64,000 nucleotides of DNA. Origin: Litoditis marina (Eukaryota; Nematoda; Chromadorea; Rhabditida; Rhabditidae). This document shows, piece by piece, positions 20,721 to 34,300 of this stretch; within the stretch, counting starts at the first letter, position 1, and each line of letters begins with the position of its first letter. Made by a program: the position numbers and the translations under genes. Under the pieces are notes generated by a model. It was not told the DNA's origin and ran no database searches. It was given only the letters and a program-made list of their open reading frames with translations. The stretch is taken from the NCBI GenBank assembly GCA_964036275.1, contig OZ038433.1, forward strand, positions 51,849,902 through 51,913,901, in the 5' to 3' direction.

Positions 20721-22297
20721 TATAGTGGTAGAGAGGATGATATGTAATCAGCAACATTTCCAACAATTTCTTAGAAATCAACAACGGTAAACTGAGATTT
20801 ATTTGGATTTCAATTGTTGAACATTCGTTTCAATTGAGTGAGCGCTATATAATGCACCTGAAACAGTTGACTGCACCAACAACAATAATACAGCAAACTC
20901 TCGTCATTCGTCACTCCTGAGAGTATCTAAATTGTTCTCATGACAAACTATCACACATTCGAGCCACACCGAGTGTTATGGTGGGTTTGTATTGACTTTC
21001 ATATGAAAGGCAATACAACCCAGCAGTTAGTGCATTCAACTGTTGCAGATATATTATGAAGAGAGGAAATAGGATAGTAGATGGTGGATGGTTTTCAAAC
21101 GAAAAAATAATGAAAATATTCTAACACACGCACACCATTCCGACACATTATTTACAGCACAAAAAAAGGTGATAAGACACTTATAAAAATTGACACAGTA
21201 AATGCGAGTGATAAATTCGATTTAGGATCGAACGTTGAAGCTAGCAACCAATGCTCCAGTGTGAGAGAAATTTATTGTAAAATCATGAGAAAAGTATATT
21301 TTTGAAAAATAAATTCTCAGAGGGGTCGAAGAGAGTCTATGTAACAGCAACATGCTCACCACATTATAACTCATAAAATGTATTGAATTCTATTTATAAG
21401 GTGTTTAATAAATCTATATGTCATACTGCAACCTGACTGAATATGCCTGTAGTCCTTCTGACCTAAATAGGCAGATGGGTTGCAAGATGCACCAGTGTGC
21501 CGTTTCCCAATGCCGTTTCATCGTATGGGATGCTGATCGATAATAAATTATTCATAATTATTTGAGATCGACCATATGGTTCGAAACGATTCGTTCATAT
21601 AAAGGGAATGTTGTATTTTGGTCTCGAAGGGTCAAAACACTCACACTAATAGACCAATGGTTGGAAAAGTGTGACAATTAGTGAAATGTTTCAGGCTGGT
21701 TGTGAAATGCCCTGTGTTCTGCACGTGAACTTTTTCCAGAACACATGAGCTCGTATACTGACAGTCACGAGTACAATTGGTCAGGGTGGAAGAGTATCTG
21801 AGACTGATCAGTGGAGTTCTGTACTCTCCAATTCTATCTCATGGTTTTTGTGTTACCTGGAGAAAAAAAAACTCCCGATGGTTTTTCAATCAAGGTCGTC
21901 AAAGGCACAACACTCGAAATTTTCCAGGAACTGAGGCAAGTTCGGGAACCCGAACCCCTTTATTACGAAGTGTAAATATCTTCTGTTGAATCGAAGGAAT
22001 TTCGCTATGATTGTGGTAATTTCTCCACAGAAACCGAAAATGAAAAACCGGTTACCTGTTTTTCCAACGCAAAATGTGGTTTTCACCGTTTGTTTGTACG
22101 GTAACCGGATTTTAGTTTCAGGATACCTACCGGTTACTTGTGAGGTAACCTGAAAAAGGTTTACCAAAAACCGGCTAGGTTACCTAAAAACTTGGTTGTA
22201 GAATTGGCCTAAAATTGTTTCAAGTTAAGATGTCGAATACTCCAATTTGAAATATAGATTCACTATTTCCGAATTGAATTTTTGGATTATCTTGAAT

Positions 22298-22455
22298 TGC
22301 GTTAGAAATTACGCTGGGTTGTTCATACTTTTACGCTGCGTAAAATTGCAGCTGCATCTGACTGCAGCGGCAGTTTACAGCAACTGCAGAAATGTTGCAA
22401 AGCGACTGCAATTGCAGCCAGATGCAGCGTAAAAAAGTATGAACGTAGCCTAACG
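22298..22455. repeat. Foldback element with CTGCAG-rich core
   Basis: Left TTGTTCATACTTTTACGCTG faces right GCAGCGTAAAAAAGTATGAA; outer CGTTAG/CTAACG also pair. The core has repeated CTGCAG-like words. Confidence 0.7.
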
Positions 22456-23000
22456 ACGCTGGAAGAGGGTCACTTCAATTTCAAGTATGTTTTTGACTCA
22501 GAACACATTAGTTTCACATGACCATTGATATTACAAAGTGCCTTTTTCTTGTTCTGGAACAACGTTTGGATCTGAAAAAAAAACAATGTTTTTGTATTGA
22601 AAACTCTTTTTGTTCTGGAACATCAGAATTTTGATATTTTCTGAATGACCAAGTGCTATAAGTACTCTTATATGTTCGGCAATGGGTTCGATTACTTGAA
22701 TGTTCCATGGGGTCTTTATAAGGAACGATGCAATAATAAAACAGTGCGAGAGCACCACGTTCAACAAAATGGGTTGCTCGATACGATCTTCCTTTTTTCT
22801 TCGACTTTATTTCAAGGTTGCGAATCTATTTTCAGGTTGGTTTCTTTCTCAAGCTGCAGTAATTATAAGCGAGAATGGTGAATTTATGCAACTACCACCA
22901 AGTTTCATTGTGATTTGATAACCGTCCTGTCAATATGGGACCTTATTTTCATCTAATGCTCCCTACCGTACGAGAGTGAGAGCCAAATTTATAAATTCCT

Positions 23001-23079
23001 GTCTATTGCCGGAATCCAGCCTGCGAGCAAAAGTTTCGTGGCAGGCGCCAATCACTGCGCCACTAGAGCACATAACCGG
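23001..23079 (-). pseudogene. Degenerate tRNA-derived (SINE-like) sequence
   Basis: On the - strand, TAGTGGCGCAGTGATTGG resembles an A box and GGCTGGATTCCGG a B box. Flanks are shared with 56080-56290: ATTTATAAATT on the left and a TACAGTACCCTC block on the right. The cloverleaf is poor, so it is not a working tRNA. Confidence 0.6.
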
Positions 23080-23706
23080 AATTTGGAATCGAAGACACGT
23101 GTGCGTACACAGCGGAAAGTGAGAAATACAGTACCCTCTCGCCTTTCCGTTGGCAACGACTATAACTCTTAAAAAATTACTTGGAGAAACTGTTGAACAT
23201 CTGAGGGCATGGATTTATTTGTGAATGAAGCTTTTTGAACAATTGAACATTTTTCAAAGGGTAGGTCAGTAGGCACGCGACCTTTTCATACAGCGATATT
23301 TAATTGAGGACCTGTACACTACAGGTTTCACTACAGGCTAGCGTCAACCATGAACACCATATACATTTTCTGAAGTATCATTGTGGGTTAGTCAGTGAGT
23401 TTCGATTCCAACTTTTATCCTGCATCTCAAACATACGCCATTTCTCTGCGCTCCCATCTCGCTGGGCCACAGCTCACGCAAAATAGTGAGGCAAAGCGAG
23501 AGACGCAGGATAGAAGGAAGGTGCTGGGATGCTGTTGTTTTTGTTGTTTTATGTATTTTTGTTAGGGATCTGGCTCAAATTTCGACTTATTTTTCTGTCT
23601 TCCTCAATGATATTTTATTACATGGTACTACATACACACTAGACTACAGTTTCAGCAGAAAGTTCATATGATCCCAAAATTTCTTTAAAAACCGATTTTC
23701 ATTTGG

Positions 23707-23757
23707 TTCAGTTCCATTACGCAACTATTTTATATATCGTTGCGTAATGGAACTGAA
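23707..23757. repeat. Perfect 19-bp inverted repeat with 13-bp loop
   Basis: TTCAGTTCCATTACGCAAC, then TATTTTATATATC, then GTTGCGTAATGGAACTGAA. An isolated hairpin in intergenic DNA; a short MITE or a small structured RNA cannot be told apart here. Confidence 0.8.
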
Positions 23758-24831
23758 GCATGTTGGTGACGACAATGTGTTTTTGAGAAATAACAATTTT
23801 ATGTCTGACAAATGTTGTAGTTCAGTATTCATTCACCATCAATCTACAACATCATCAATGTGTATTCATTCTGGCTCGTCGACCTCAGTGAACATCTTTT
23901 TTCAGAAAATTCACAAAATCGGAGAACTGAAAAACCAAGTTTACGTATTCCACAACATAAACCACTGAGACAATATCTAAGAGTCTGTGCCCGCTACTTC
24001 GGTGGAGTGTTTCATGCTCGCTATATAGAGTCAAGCGCTAGCTGCACGTGCTGAACCTAACATAATGATGGATAGTTTTCTAATTATAATAGTGGTCAAA
24101 AACTTCATAGCATGAGGTATACCATGAGTGAACACGCAAACGTGAACGAATAATAATCAACAATTGCGTTCCTTCTTGATTGCCATTAAATTTTTCATTC
24201 GTTCTGCTCTAACTCGATCATATATACTCTCTCACCCTGCTCTTAAAATTTTGCATTTGTTTCCTCGCATTTAAAAACTTAGTTTCGTACTATCCGTTCA
24301 TTTTGATTTCAAAACAAAATTATTCCGATTTTATCTACATATGGATAATGAATTATTATTATTAATAATGAAGCATGTTATGTATTTCACGGCACTGTGC
24401 GTTGGTATAGGGTATAAGGTGTATACAGAGTAACCATATTTTCGTTGAAGTTTGGCCGCGAAACACGCTATTGTGTACGATATTCGAAGAAAAAGAGCGA
24501 CAGAAAACTAGAACCATACGGAAAGGAGCAACATGTGCATCACATTATAGTATTATATTACAGTATATACGAACCCATCATCTTCGTGGTTTGATCTCGT
24601 TACTTTTTGGTAAACGTTTGTGATCTAGGGCGTGTTACTGTTCAAACTATAACATTGTTGTGGTCTTTCCTCGAAGTTCAAACTACTACTGTGGACATTT
24701 CCTCCTGTTACCTCTTGATCTGTGGCGTGAGGACGATAGATCTTATAACATTGGTGAGCGCACATTCTGTCCGTGTATTGACAGTTACGAACACAGTTAT
24801 TCAGGTTGGGTGGATATCTGAAATTAGTCTC

Positions 24832-25005
24832 AGAGTACGTATGCTAGAAGATCCCGGCACCTTCAGCCCATCCTGCGTCTCTCGCTCTGCCTTACTACTT
24901 CTCGTCTCTCACATCCCGGCGGAATGTAAGAGCAGAGAAATAGGGCGTGTATGAGGAAACGCAGGATGGGATGAAGGTGCCGGGATCTTCTAGCATACGT
25001 ACTCT
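24832..25005. repeat. R1 palindromic MITE, copy 1 (174 bp)
   Basis: Left end AGAGTACGTATGCTAGAAGA and right end TCTTCTAGCATACGTACTCT, with long imperfect arms extending inward through CCCGGCACCTTC. An inner short palindrome surrounds ACATCCCGGCGGAATGT. Other full copies start at 26137, 33347, 56576 and 60801. Confidence 0.9.
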
Positions 25006-25307
25006 GGTCCAATACTGTCCAGACTATGTCAATTTTACGAAAAACTGGAATATACTTGTGTAAACAAGGTCAGCTGTGTTACTCCAACAGTTTTCCTCTC
25101 ATATATGATTAATGACAATGTATACTGTATACAGCTAAAAAGCATTAGCCAAATACATATACCGCTGCTACGGCAGTGTTCTGATTGGAGGACCTAATTT
25201 ATTAATTTAAACGTTTCAAATCACGAACACACGCTCTGCCTCACGGTGTTGAAGCAAGAAGCAAAAACCATGAGAGAAAAGAAAAGATAAGAAAATGTTT
25301 CACTTAC

Positions 25308-25376
25308 TCGTTCGCGGTAGTCGTTACAGGTTCTTGAGTGGTCGATATCTGCTCCATTTCAGGGATTTCGGTGGTC
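25308..25376 (-). CDS. Exon 1 from the 3' end: Thr-rich tail, possible terminal exon
   Basis: Encodes TTEIPEMEQISTTQEPVTTT with no cysteine. After Asn-Glu the sequence GAGTAAGTG can be read as donor GA/GTAAGT or as Glu then stop TAA. A TTTATT at 25198-25203 (AATAAA on the - strand) about 100 bp further supports a terminal exon. Confidence 0.6.
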
Positions 25377-28300
25377 CTAGAAGCGCATTGTGAAAACTGG
25401 CTTACATCGCTCAACCTTATCAGCTTCTCACATTATTGCATTACTGAGCTTCCTAATACGTCAGCTCGGATATACTGTTAGTCGATTGCACAATCACGTG
25501 AATGCCTGATTAGAATGTGCCTGATTAGCCTGATTAGAATGCTAACTTCATGTGATTGTTCAGTTTACTTCTAGTATACGTCAGCTCGGAGATACTGTCA
25601 ATTACAGTCACGTCAAACAAATTGAACACATCACAACTCAGTAACGTGTACTAATGTATGTAGAAGTGGAGAATGATAGCAATACTTTTTTACGTGAAAC
25701 GTATAGATATAACAAAGGTTTGAAACATATAGGTGAAGTCAGTTGTGTATCGGGCCTGTTATAGGTTTCTCATTTGAAATAGAAGACGTAGTTTGTAAAT
25801 ACTGTTTGTTTCAAACGACCAACATACAAATTCTGTTTCTAATAGATAGCATCATGATACGTGATGTTGCAGAAATGATTCTTCTACAACTGTTTTTTGA
25901 TTGAATGTTCAGTTTGAAATATGTACAAAACACCGTTGTACAGATTGTGTACTGTAGGATTCTTAGTAGAACAGATGAGAACTGTGTTATACTCACACTG
26001 GTATCTCTGTGGGGTATTCTGGAGTCTGTTCACACCTCTCGGCACACTTCTCCACGTCATCCAAAAACTCACATCGTTGCAGACATCGAGCCAGTTTCTC
26101 ATCAACACTGAAACGTTTCTTAGAGAGGTGGTTTATAGTACGTATGCTAGAAGATCCCGGTTCATCCATCCCATTCTGCGTCTCTCGCTCTGCCACACTA
26201 TTTCTTGTCTTTTACATCCCGGCGGGATGTAAGAGCAAAGAAATAGCGTATGTTTGAGGAGACGCAGGATGGGATGAAGGAGCCGGGATCTACTAGCATA
26301 CGTACTCAGAAGAGTAAGGGGTACAAAAACATGTAGTTCTGTTCTGCTGTGTTTGTAGTTTGTATTTTGCAACTGCTGAACTTCATTATCAGTTTTTTAC
26401 AGAATGATGTTGAAACTTATACTAGGAGTGAATTGAATATTCACGTAAAGTTCACGTTTCGATTGACTGACAGTATAGTGGACAGTTTATAGGAGTTCAG
26501 AGTGCTTGGAGGGTCGAGTATCTTATTTTATGTCACTAGAACGAATTATCAAGAAATCCCCAGAGATTGTTATAAAACAGGTATTATAATATTATTATGG
26601 AAATATGTGCTCAGTGAAAGGTGCCACTCAAAATCGTTTCAACCCGATTCAAGACGATTTTGGTGTTGTTCTCAGAGGGTTGGGTCATCCCTTTCATAAT
26701 AACATCGAAAAGTCTTAATGACAACAAATATTTTTGTTTTAAATAAATATAACACTGGTATTATAATAGTTGATGATTTGATTGATTCGGAACATTCGAT
26801 TTGATTGTTATGTGTATGCCCTTGTTGTTAGGTCACATTAGTGTCGATATTAGGTTATTTTATTTGAACAAAATTTAATTGTGTCACTAGTAGGGTTGTT
26901 AATCGAGTTTGAAATTTCGAGTTTTCGAGTTTCGAGTTTTTCGAGTTTTGGGAAAAAACGAGTTTTTCGAGTTTCGAGTTATTCGAGTTTTGGGAATTTC
27001 GAGTTTTTCGAGTTCGAGTTTTTAGCGTTTCAAAAAAACCGAGTTTTCGAGTTTCGAGTTGAACTCGAAAAACTGGATTTTCGAGTTTCGAGTTCGGTCG
27101 TTAGGTTTCGGGATTTTATCGAGATAAAATATAAGAATTTCTCGAGAAATTCGGATTTTTTCTCATGATTAGGCGAGAGTTGTGAAAAAAGAAGCATTTC
27201 ATGTTTGAAATAGCAGAAAAAGTGCTGTGAAACGCTCATTCGTTCATTATTTCTTACTTGGGACGTGGCCAAACTCGAAACTCGAAAACTCGAACTTTTC
27301 GAGTTTCAAAAATTTCGAGTTTTCGAGTTTCGAGTTTTTCGAGTTTTGAGAAAAACCGAGTTTTTCGAGTTTCGAGTTAATCGAATTTTGGAGATTTCGA
27401 GTTTTTCGAGTTTCGAGTCGAACTCGAAACTCGAAATTTCGAGTTATTTCGAGTTTTTTCGAATTTCGAGTTTGGCTTTAACAACCCTAGTCACTAGGTA
27501 AAAACACCGTTGTGCAGATTGTGTACTGTAGGATTCTTGATAGACTGATGTGAACTATATTATAATATTATGAAAATATGTGCTCAGTGAAAGGTGCCAC
27601 TCAAAATCGTTTCGACCCTGATTCAAGACGATTTTGGTGTTGTTCTCAGAGGTTCATAACAATAATATATTATAATAGTTTGAAATAGAGCACATTAACT
27701 TAATCATATCACCATCCAAAAGTCTTAGTGTTGATAATTCACCTTTTGTTGGTGTCCGGAGTGGGTGATGGGTCACATATCATCGCACAATCGTCCTCGT
27801 CGTAGCGAAACTGACAATTATACAGACATCGAGCCAGTTCTCCGTCACTGAAATGTTTCAATCGTTTGTTATAAAAAGGAAAACGCATCATAAAAACAGC
27901 TGCGCATTGCAAAGAGAGTGATTAGTATATTCACTTTCTCAGGCCATACTAATGTTTATATTATACCTTGTTACAGTTTTGTTCTCGGACGGTTGGTTTG
28001 TTGTCGGAGTAGTTAGTGTCATTGATGTTTATTGTTTACGGTTTACCTTTTGGATTCATAATATTTCCTATAGTTTACCTTTTAGTCGGAGGTGTTGGTC
28101 TGTCTATTGTCAATTCACATACTAATACACAATGGTCTCTATCGACTCGAAATTCACACTTATCTAGACACCGAGCCAGCTCTCCATCACTGGAATGTTT
28201 CAATCGTTTTCGATGGTGCGGAAAAGTAGTCAATACGTATCGAAAGTCCATGATATTACTCAAGATCAGCAAAATGCGATCAAACATACTGTAAACTATT

Positions 28301-31300
28301 ATTACTTCGTAGTTTGCACGTTATATTAAATGATTCAAGCTTGGAATGAGGCATTCGTGAACCTAAAACATCCACTTTTGGTAGTAAACAGTTTCATGCA
28401 AAATCAATAGAATAGTGAACATGAAAGAGTTTATTATGATGTAATCGTTCACCCATCGGTTGTTTGGTGGGTTGTTTGTGGAGCAGGAGTGGTTGTTGTT
28501 GAGAATTTCATGGCACATGATTGAGCACACGACTTTTCAGGGTACGACTCAGCACATTCGGACACACACTCTTTTTCCGGACTGAAATGTCGCACTCGGG
28601 TTATATAGTAGTGATATATTCACGATTTACCGGTAGTCTCAATAGTAGATTTTTGGGCACAATATCTGCATCACAGTAGAGATTTATTTTGAAAACTTCA
28701 ATGAGAGCTTCAAATATTACAGCAAAATAGTTGAAAAGTTATATTATACTTCCTTAACTGGTTCTTACTATTTTGATGAAATTTCTGGCGAGATCATGAA
28801 GATTGTGCATGTGCGAATGTATTGTTACTGTGAAAACGCTGGCAGCTTAAAGTACTGGAGAAGATGCATACTTAAATACTGGTGTAGATTTAGCCTGCAT
28901 ATCCTTATGAATTTCAAACAGTACAGGCGACATCTGTGTGAACCCGGTATTTTAAGTTGAAAAATTGGCGAGTCCGCTATTTTAAGTTGCAGCGGTTTTT
29001 CAGAGTTCAATATTATACTACTATGTAACGTTTTTACCCGACTTTATAACGTTTTTTCAAGTCCTCCTACTTTTTGATCACGGCATTTTTGTGTGATAAT
29101 GTACGTTTCATTGAATGAACTAGACTTTCGCGACATGATTTGATGTTCTTCTTTTTTTCTTAACAACATAGTGTAATTTACAATTTGTTAATTGCAAAAA
29201 ACGGTGAACTAGCCGAAGTGTCGCGTTGAGAAATTACAACACCATACCACTTATTTGATTAATTGAACAAAAAGAATACAGAATTACTCGTTAATTCTCT
29301 CACACAGTTGGTGTGTCACTGCAATGTCGCACCAATGTTATATAATTTCGAGAATGGATAATGTCCATTGTCAGTGCAGGATTCGGTATTAATATGGGTG
29401 AATATTTTAAATGTGACATTTGAACTCGTTTCGTATGTAACTTCAGTAATATTTCTTTGGTAGAGGTAAGAAAGAAAGTATCAATTTATAATGTCTACTC
29501 CGCTTCATTCTCAGGAGTTTTCTAGAAAGAGGTTAGCGTATTTATTGATCAAATAAGCGTAGCTTGATTCTGCTAAACACCAGAATGTAAAGTTTGAACA
29601 GAAATCTAACGGGATAAAACCACAAAGAAGTCGTATGGGGAAAAATCACCAGCTTTGGAAAGAGTGAACAGAATAAGTATGGTACGAATAATTAATTCAG
29701 ATTCGACTCCGTTCGTCAGATAAACGTGTGAATAAATATTTTTCCTCTTCAAGGATGAAATAAAACCTCCCACCTCAAAGTAGCCGCTTCAGTGACAGGA
29801 GTTGGTGTGGTCTTCACTGACCCTCTACAATATTTCTCACACTTCGCTGGACTTTCGAACGGTGCACAAGCTCGCATACACTCGCTCAATACGGAGTCAC
29901 TGAAATGTTTCACGCTCTCTATAGTATAGGAAAGCGCCGAATGGGTCGGTATACGGAGTACAGAGTGTGAATGTGATATGTAAATAGTAGACAGTGGTGA
30001 AATACGGAGAATGTTGTAATATCCTGAAAGCGTAAAAGTATTGCACGTTTTTCTGTGAACAAATGTTCCAGTACCCTGAAGGAGTTAGAGAAAGCGCTGT
30101 GAAGTTACGAAATCGCAGTATGATCAAAAAAGTCGCGAACAAAGAGATTGATAGTAGTTTGCATTTCTGTCAACCTGTAAAACGATTGGGTGTTGTATTG
30201 TGAATGGTTCTGGGATTTCGTGAATGAGGCTGTATGCAATAGGGTTGTTAACCGAGTTGGAAACTTTGAGTTTTACGAGTTTCGAATTCGAGTTTTCCGA
30301 ATTTCGAGTGCGAGTTTTCCGAATTTCGAGTTTTTCGAGTTTCGAGTTATTCGAGTTTTCAAAAATTTCGAGTTATTCGAGTTTCGAGTATTTCGAGTTT
30401 TTCGAAATTTCGAGTTTTTCGAGTTTCGAGTTTTTCGAGTTCTGAAATTTTCGAGTTTTTCGAGTTTCGAGTTTCGAGTTATGGATTATTTTCAAACCAA
30501 ATTAACAAAACGTATTTATTTGGCTCTAGCAAACACAGTGTATGGTACATCGAGCATTAGTCCGTTGTTTTCTTCAGTGAATGTTTCAACGATCCATTTT
30601 ACTCTAAAGAACTACAGATCGATTATATTATGTCTTTGAACAAAAGTGATGACAAATGTGTTTTTCGTTGACCTACCTTGTTGTAGGTTCGGGGGTGGTG
30701 GTATCGGCTGGCATGATCAACGTTTGACAGGATATTTTACATCCAACCTGGTCCTCATGAGTTTGACAGGCGTCAATACACGCACCGAGAATCTCCTTCC
30801 TTAAAGGGGGCAGCAATGAATTTTCAAATAAATGATCGAACTGAGACAATTCAATATATGTCCTTTTCTCACTAGAATGTCCAATTCAAAGCTCTATTTT
30901 CCAAAATTTCCCTCATTTTTGCCTACTGTCAGAGACGCAGAGGATGATTTGGAGTGAATGATTATTGATCGCGCGCACTTCTCTGAGTCTCGTGCCTTTT
31001 CGGCTAACACCGTCAGCTAAATCCGGCATTCAATGCAGCCCCCCTTTAAAGCAGGACGATTATGTGGAACAATCCCGTGTCATTGGAATACACTTTTCAA
31101 TTGCAGTTTAAGGGACTGAAGCGTTGGGATTTGACTTTTCTTTAACCACAATTTATATAGGCGACATGAAACATGAAACCGGTCTAATACTGTTCTATAG
31201 AGAAGGTCCATGAAATATCGTGGAAACGTGTCTCATCATGCTAGATGAAATAAACAGAGCCGAAATCTTCTTTTGAGATGCACTTCCCAGTGGCATCGAA

Positions 31301-34300
31301 AGACTGTAAAGTTTCTCTAGTGCTACACAAATTAAAGATACCGTTTCTCTATAATTGGAATCGATTGAAAAACATGAAATTCTTACTATTACACTAAAAA
31401 TAAAAATGGAAATCAGTGAAGACTTTTATGAGCCAAAGTATCTTTAGGGTTACTGTATCGCAAAGTTATTTGGTCAAATGATGTATTCAGTTTTAATACA
31501 CACAACCTCAATCCTAATCAAGACAAAAAAGGAATAGATAACTGAAATACGTTCAAATCTGTCAATTGTTACGTGATAGAATTTATGATACGTTTTGCGG
31601 ACGGCTTGCGGACAAGTTGTGCGTGTTTCCATGAAAATATGGTACGTGCTGTGGCTTGTTGCCGTACTCAAATTTGCTCAAAAACGACCCAAGTTGCCGA
31701 ATTTTCACTAATTCTGACTGTTTCCTTCATTTTTCGTCCCTATGTGTACACTGATAAATCCAATCTTCAAATTGAAAAGGAACGGTCCCTTCAAATAAGG
31801 AACAAATGAGGAAAACAATTAATACTCATTGTAAACAACTAAATGTGGTCGTTTATGAAGTTCAACATTTATGGTTATCGAAGTGTCCAGTCTACGTTAA
31901 CATCCTACCACAAACCTTTCGGGGACGGTTAAGTTTGATGAGTTTTCCCCACCGGAGCTCAAACAGCGGTCAGCACATGCCTCACGATCATCCGAGAGAT
32001 CACATCCAGCCACACAAAATCCGGTTGTGGTAACGCTGTGAATTGCGAACAGTTATGATCAGAAAAACAACATATATTTGTAGATGACGTGACTAACAAG
32101 GAGTGTACACGTGTTGCACTCGTCCTTGATAAAAAAGACTTTTACTACGTATTGCATCGTTCGATTCAGAAGAAATATTGAAGCAATTGTGAAGTGGACG
32201 AAAACAAACCGTAATCGCGCCAACAGAAGAGAACTACATATCCTTCAAGCTGCAACAACTGGTAAATGAGTGTATTCTAATGTTTCGGTGAGCACTTACT
32301 ACACGAGAATGTTGTGTGAACGTATTTGTTGACTAACTTCGGTTTTAATTGTTGGTCGGGGGTTGGCATAATATACGTGTGACAAGTTAGTTCACATCCC
32401 ATCTGGTCATCATAAGTTCGACAGGAGTCAATACATGCATCGAGGATCTGCTTCCTGAACCGCAGTTTATACACGTTATGAAACATACAACCCGTCTAAC
32501 AGAGGGTTCCTTGAATAGTGCGAGTGAAATATTGTAAGAACGCAGATATAAATCTCATAATGTTTGAATACACAACCCGACCGCATCAAAACTATATTCA
32601 GCTTCTTTTGTTAGTTACACGGATCGGTAGATAAATCAGTCCATTTTTACTTTAGTTGTGAACAGGGTTGTCAATCGGGCTCAACATTTTAAGTTATTGA
32701 AACTTCGAGCTTACGCTAACCGTCCTATAGTTGGTTCGACTTACTTGCAGCCCTCTACAGTATTAGGCTCAAACTCCCAGGTCAAAGTTTGCTCTGTTGG
32801 CGTTTCTGGATTCTTTCTAAGTTTTGACAGTATCTACTGCACGTTTACTGCTACAAACTATAAAAGTTTGAAACCAAAAAAAATGAACCATTTATTCGAA
32901 AGAACCTTCTGAATATCTGACAGATTACTGTAGAAGAACATCGATTGGTGAAACGGACTAAACCACAAACCTTTCGGTAACAGTGAAGTTTGGTGAGTTT
33001 TCACCACCGGAGCTCAAACATCGGCCAGAACATCCCTTGCGATCACCAGATAGATCACATGCAGCCACACAAGATCCCAGTTCAGCTGTGCTAGAAGACG
33101 CACGAAAAATCCAATTGGTAAATCAAATATTTCCATACTAGATATTCATGGAAATGTGTAGTCTCATAATTCTCATTGAATCGTTTAGTTCAGAAGACAA
33201 ACTTCACCGTTTGTCTAAACAGCGAAAGATTAGAGCTACAGTTTGAAGATATGATTTGGATCGCGCACACTGAGGGAAGAAGGAGAATGAAATTTCCATT
33301 ACTCAATTTGAAACAAGTAGTAAATGACTGTATCCTGAATGTTCTGAGTACGTATGCTAGAAGATCCCGGCACCATCATCCCATCCTGCGTCTCTCGCTC
33401 TGCCTCACTATTTCTCGTCTCTGACATCCCGTCGGGATGTAAGAGCAGAGAAATAGCGTACGTTTGAGGAGACGCAGGATGGGATAAAGGTGCCGGGTCT
33501 TCTAGCATACGTACTCTGGAGAGCACTTAATACATGTGAATGTTGTGCGAATGTTTTTGTTGACTAACTTCGGGTCAGAGGTTGGCAGGATGTACGTGTG
33601 ACAGGTTAGTTCACATCCCATCTGGTCCTCATAAGTTCGACAGGACACAATACATGCATCAAGAATCTGCTCCCTAAACCACGGTTTATGTACCTCATAA
33701 AACATACAACCCGTTTACCAGAGGGTTCCTTGAATAGTTCAAATGATACATTTTAAGAACGCAAATAGAAATATCGATATCAACAATTAGTTGAGCTTGT
33801 TTATAGAAGCATCGGGTCTTTGTATAATCAGTTCTATTCACTAGTTTCTCTTATAGTTCAATGCTTGGAAACACAACCCAACAGCATCGAAACTACAATC
33901 AGTTTTTCTTGTTGTTATACATGTTGGTAGATAAATTTGTCGATTATTACTTTCGTTGTAAATAGGGTTGTTAATCGACCTCAAAATTTTGAGTTAATGT
34001 AGTCTCGAGCCTAACCATCCTACCACAAACCTTTCGGTGACAGTGAAATTTGGTGAGTTTTCACCACCAAAGTTCAGACATCGGTCAGCACATGCCTTGC
34101 GATCACCAGACAGATCACATCCAGCCACGCAAGATCCCAGTTCAGCTGTGCTAAAAGTTGCAAAGTTTGTAAGCACAAAAAGACGATTCGTAAATCACAT
34201 ATTTTCCTACTCGATTTCCATGGAAATGTGCAGAATTTCACTTTTCACTCAATCGTTCAGCTCAGAAAACGAACGGTAAACCGTTCATACAACCAAAGAG

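Larger units (their letters stand above)
18693..22990. other. Intergenic, mobile-element debris
   Basis: Includes a (GATT)n start and AT-rich tail near 18825-18960, an R4 foldback at 20040-20190, a purine microsatellite at 20590-20720, a GGTTACC block near 22050-22190 and a foldback at 22298-22455. No host gene seen. Confidence 0.5.

Noticed and set aside
20590..20784. 98-codon Leu/Ser-rich minus-strand frame
   Set aside because: Translation of a purine microsatellite.
26881..27501. Open frames rich in Phe-Ser-Ser (FRVSSFSSF)
   Set aside because: They come from the CGAGTTT arrays inside the hAT-like element; the same peptides appear at 30224-30639 and 48612-49158 for the same reason.
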